DNA of 5,974 bases from Pseudomonadota bacterium (lineage in GTDB: Bacteria; Pseudomonadota; Alphaproteobacteria; Rhizobiales; Xanthobacteraceae). A program made the translations under genes and the position numbers. How positions within the stretch are numbered: the first letter of the stretch is position 1; each line of letters opens with the position of its first letter. The notes under the pieces were generated by a model. The model ran no database searches, was not told the origin of the DNA, and worked only from the letters and a program-made list of their open reading frames with translations. The DNA lies in contig JAJYAH010000463.1 of NCBI GenBank assembly GCA_021779635.1, forward strand, positions 1 through 5,974, read 5' to 3'. This document shows positions 4,646 to 5,974 of the stretch, in pieces.

Positions 4646-5470
4646 ATGTCAGTTCAGTCCGCGATCAAGCGCAAGACCGCGCCGGATATTCGTGCCCGCA
4701 AGAACGGCGAGCCGATCGTGATGCTGACCTCGTACCATGCGCATACCGCGGCATTGGTCGATCGCTATTGCGACGTCATTCTGGTCGGCGATTCCCTCGG
4801 CAACGTGATGCATGGTTTCGAGACCACGGTGCCGGTCACGCTCGAGATGATGATCCTGCAGGGCCATGCCGTGATGCGCGGCTCGCAGCACGCGCTGGTC
4901 GTGGTGGACATGCCGTTCGGCTCCTATGAAGCCTCGAAGGAGCAGGCGTTTCATTCCGCGGCGAGAATCCTGAAAGAGACCCATTGCGGCGCGGTGAAGC
5001 TGGAGGGCGGCGAACGGATGGCGGAGACCGTCGCGTTTCTTGTCCAGCGCGGCATTCCCGTGATGGGCCATATCGGCCTGACGCCGCAATCGATCAATAC
5101 GCTCGGCTCGTTTCGCGCCCAGGGCCGCGAAGAGGGCAGTTGGGAGCCGATCGAAAACGACGCCCGCGCGATTTCGCAAGCCGGCGCCTTCTCGGTCGTG
5201 ATCGAGGCGGTCGCCGAACCGCTGGCGCGGAAAATCACCGAAACCATCGCCATTCCCACCATCGGCATCGGCGCCAGTGCGGCCTGCGACGGGCAGGTCC
5301 TCGTGCTGGAGGACATGTTGGGGCTGTCCTCGCGGACGCCGAAATTTGTCCGCCGCTATGGCAATCTCGGCCCGATGATCGAGGCCGCGATCGAGGGCTA
5401 TGCCACCGACGTGCGCGCCCGCGCGTTCCCGGGCCCGGAACATGTTTACGGGATGAAGGCGAAGAGCTGA
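4646..5470 (+). CDS. panB: 3-methyl-2-oxobutanoate hydroxymethyltransferase (ketopantoate hydroxymethyltransferase)
   Basis: PanB makes ketopantoate from 2-oxoisovalerate and 5,10-methylenetetrahydrofolate, the first committed step to pantothenate and coenzyme A, in the cytoplasm. The 274-residue protein is close to the usual 260-280. It is a TIM-barrel enzyme, and the known active-site residues are all present: metal ligands D49 (VGDSLG), D88 (VVVDMPF) and E120 (VKLEGG), K118, and catalytic base E187 (VIEAV). Other hallmarks are [14 protein letters not shown] near the N-terminus, [10 protein letters not shown] (141-150) and [15 protein letters not shown] (206-220). ATG 4646 is served by GGAG (4633-4636), which lies inside the end of nnrU; only four bases separate the nnrU stop from this start, suggesting translational coupling. 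panC, the usual partner, is not in the window. The sequence appears intact and active. Confidence 0.97.
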   Translation: MSVQSAIKRKTAPDIRARKNGEPIVMLTSYHAHTAALVDRYCDVILVGDSLGNVMHGFETTVPVTLEMMILQGHAVMRGSQHALVVVDMPFGSYEASKEQAFHSAARILKETHCGAVKLEGGERMAETVAFLVQRGIPVMGHIGLTPQSINTLGSFRAQGREEGSWEPIENDARAISQAGAFSVVIEAVAEPLARKITETIAIPTIGIGASAACDGQVLVLEDMLGLSSRTPKFVRRYGNLGPMIEAAIEGYATDVRARAFPGPEHVYGMKAKS

Positions 5471-5476
5471 GGTCAA

Positions 5477-5493
5477 GCGCTGAGCCGAAGCGC
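5477..5493 (+). terminator. Weak hairpin after panB
   Basis: GCGCT (5477-5481) pairs with AGCGC (5489-5493) around seven bases, starting six bases after the panB stop codon. No T run follows, so termination, if any, would be weak or factor-dependent. Confidence 0.2.
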
Positions 5494-5545
5494 AGCCCAG
5501 GTTTCGGGGACCCAAACAACCGTTAACGCCTTGAACCGGCTGGTT

Positions 5546-5574
5546 TTGCCTTGCCGCCGCCATATCGCTAGGGT
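5546..5574 (+). promoter_or_regulatory. Tentative promoter for the YfgM-like gene
   Basis: TTGCCT (5546-5551), a 17-base spacer and TAGGGT (5569-5574) form a possible -35/-10 pair; TTGCCG (5551-5556) with TATCGC (5574-5579) is an equally weak alternative at the same spacing. Either would start transcription near 5581-5586, right at the leader hairpin. Confidence 0.2.
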
Positions 5575-5582
5575 ATCGCCGC

Positions 5583-5632
5583 CGCCACGCGGGAGCAGGC
5601 GTGGCGCGCGAGCTTTTCGGGTTTGGCGTGGC
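5583..5632 (+). other. Leader hairpin with a duplicated right arm
   Basis: CGCCACGC (5583-5590) pairs perfectly with GCGTGGCG (5599-5606) around GGGAGCAG. The right-arm sequence GGCGTGGC occurs twice, at 5598-5605 and 5625-5632, so the left arm could instead pair over seven bases with the downstream copy. The second copy ends 11 bases before the likely ribosome site GGGA (5644-5647). Confidence 0.45.
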
Positions 5633-5656
5633 TCATCGGGGACGGGATAGCTTTAA

Positions 5657-5974
5657 GTGTCTGAATTATTTGACGAAGTTGACGAAGACGTACGCCGGGA
5701 CCAGCTCAAAAAGCTGTGGGACCAGTATTCGATCTATATCATTGCCGGCGCGCTCTTGATTATCGCCGCGGTCGGCGGCTGGCGCGGTTACCAGTATCTG
5801 GAGGCGAAGAAGGCGGCCGAGGCCGGTGCCGCGTTCGACAAGGCCACTGAGCTTGCTGAGCAAGGCAAGCATTCCGAGGCGGAAGCGGCTTTCAACAATC
5901 TCGCCGCCACCGCGCCATCAGGATATCGCATGCTGGCGCGGTTGCGCGCCGCGGCGGAAGTCGCAAGCCATGAT
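5657..5974 (+). CDS. YfgM-like membrane-anchored TPR protein (ancillary SecYEG subunit family), 3'-truncated by window edge
   Basis: The visible 106 residues match the N-terminus of the YfgM/TPR_21-type family: a short acidic cytoplasmic head (MSELFDEVDEDVRRDQ), a K/W-containing stretch KKLWDQYS, one transmembrane helix at about 26-42 (IYIIAGALLIIAAVGGW), then R43-GYQYLEAKKAAEAGAAF and TPR-like helices with periodic alanines (EQGKHSEAEAAFNNLAATAP). In E. coli YfgM associates with SecYEG and periplasmic chaperones. GTG 5657 must be at or near the start because an in-frame TAA occupies 5654-5656 directly before it and the next start-like codon would remove the head; GGGA at 5644-5647 can serve as ribosome site. 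The frame is open to the last base. In E. coli the order is yfgM-bamB-der, and I expect bamB and der beyond the right edge. The 186 bases separating it from panB suggest its own promoter. Confidence 0.88.
   Translation, partial: MSELFDEVDEDVRRDQLKKLWDQYSIYIIAGALLIIAAVGGWRGYQYLEAKKAAEAGAAFDKATELAEQGKHSEAEAAFNNLAATAPSGYRMLARLRAAAEVASHD

Noticed and set aside
4649..5563. 304-residue open frame on the minus strand
   Set aside because: It lies antisense to panB, which has all its catalytic residues. The product is His/Arg/Asp-rich without family features; long antisense frames are normal in GC-rich genes.
1..5974. Mobile element, CRISPR, phage or defence system
   Set aside because: No transposase, integrase, regular spaced repeats, tRNA or recognised defence domains are visible; apart from the intergenic repeat the window reads as ordinary chromosome.

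Overview
The window looks like a stretch of high-GC chromosome from an alphaproteobacterium, most likely Bradyrhizobium or a close relative (Nitrobacteraceae/Bradyrhizobiaceae). The evidence is strong G/C preference at third codon positions, proteins that read like Bradyrhizobium homologues, the GTG/ATG starts with GAGG-type ribosome binding sites, and an intergenic repeat (about 2971-3080) of a kind I recall from Rhizobiales genomes. The genus is an inference from memory, not a search result.

Layout. (1) 1-1398: the 3' six-sevenths of prfC (peptide chain release factor 3), cut by the left edge inside the G2/switch I region. (2) 1579-2187: a secreted cysteine-rich protein with a tandem 13-residue Cys repeat and a C-terminal domain resembling the TonB/TolA C-terminal fold. 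(3) 2304-2615: a small secreted HdeA/HdeB-type protein. (4) 2680-2955, minus strand: a 91-residue conserved-looking protein of unknown function, convergent with the HdeA-like gene. (5) 2956-3206: a divergent intergenic region packed with inverted repeats: a two-part dispersed repeat, then three further hairpins leading up to the next gene. (6) 3207-3644: a four-helix membrane methyltransferase of the ICMT/PEMT type. (7) 3645-4056: 412 bases with no convincing gene but a run of ten C's and a possible promoter. (8) 4057-4641 and 4646-5470: nnrU-family membrane protein and panB, four bases apart and probably one transcript. (9) 5657-5974: the N-terminal 106 residues of a YfgM-like membrane-anchored TPR protein, running off the right edge.

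How the genes fit together. There is no single pathway here. prfC acts in translation termination, panB makes ketopantoate for pantothenate/CoA, and the YfgM-like gene probably begins a yfgM-bamB-der type envelope cluster that continues outside the window. Between prfC and nnrU lies a set of small, mostly exported or membrane proteins of poorly known role, separated by roomy intergenic regions rich in hairpins.

I do not see a new defence, mobile or biosynthetic system. There are no tRNA or rRNA genes, CRISPR repeats or transposase genes. The most interesting material is the palindrome-rich 2971-3185 region, the Cys-repeat secreted protein, and the hairpin with a duplicated arm in the leader of the YfgM-like gene.
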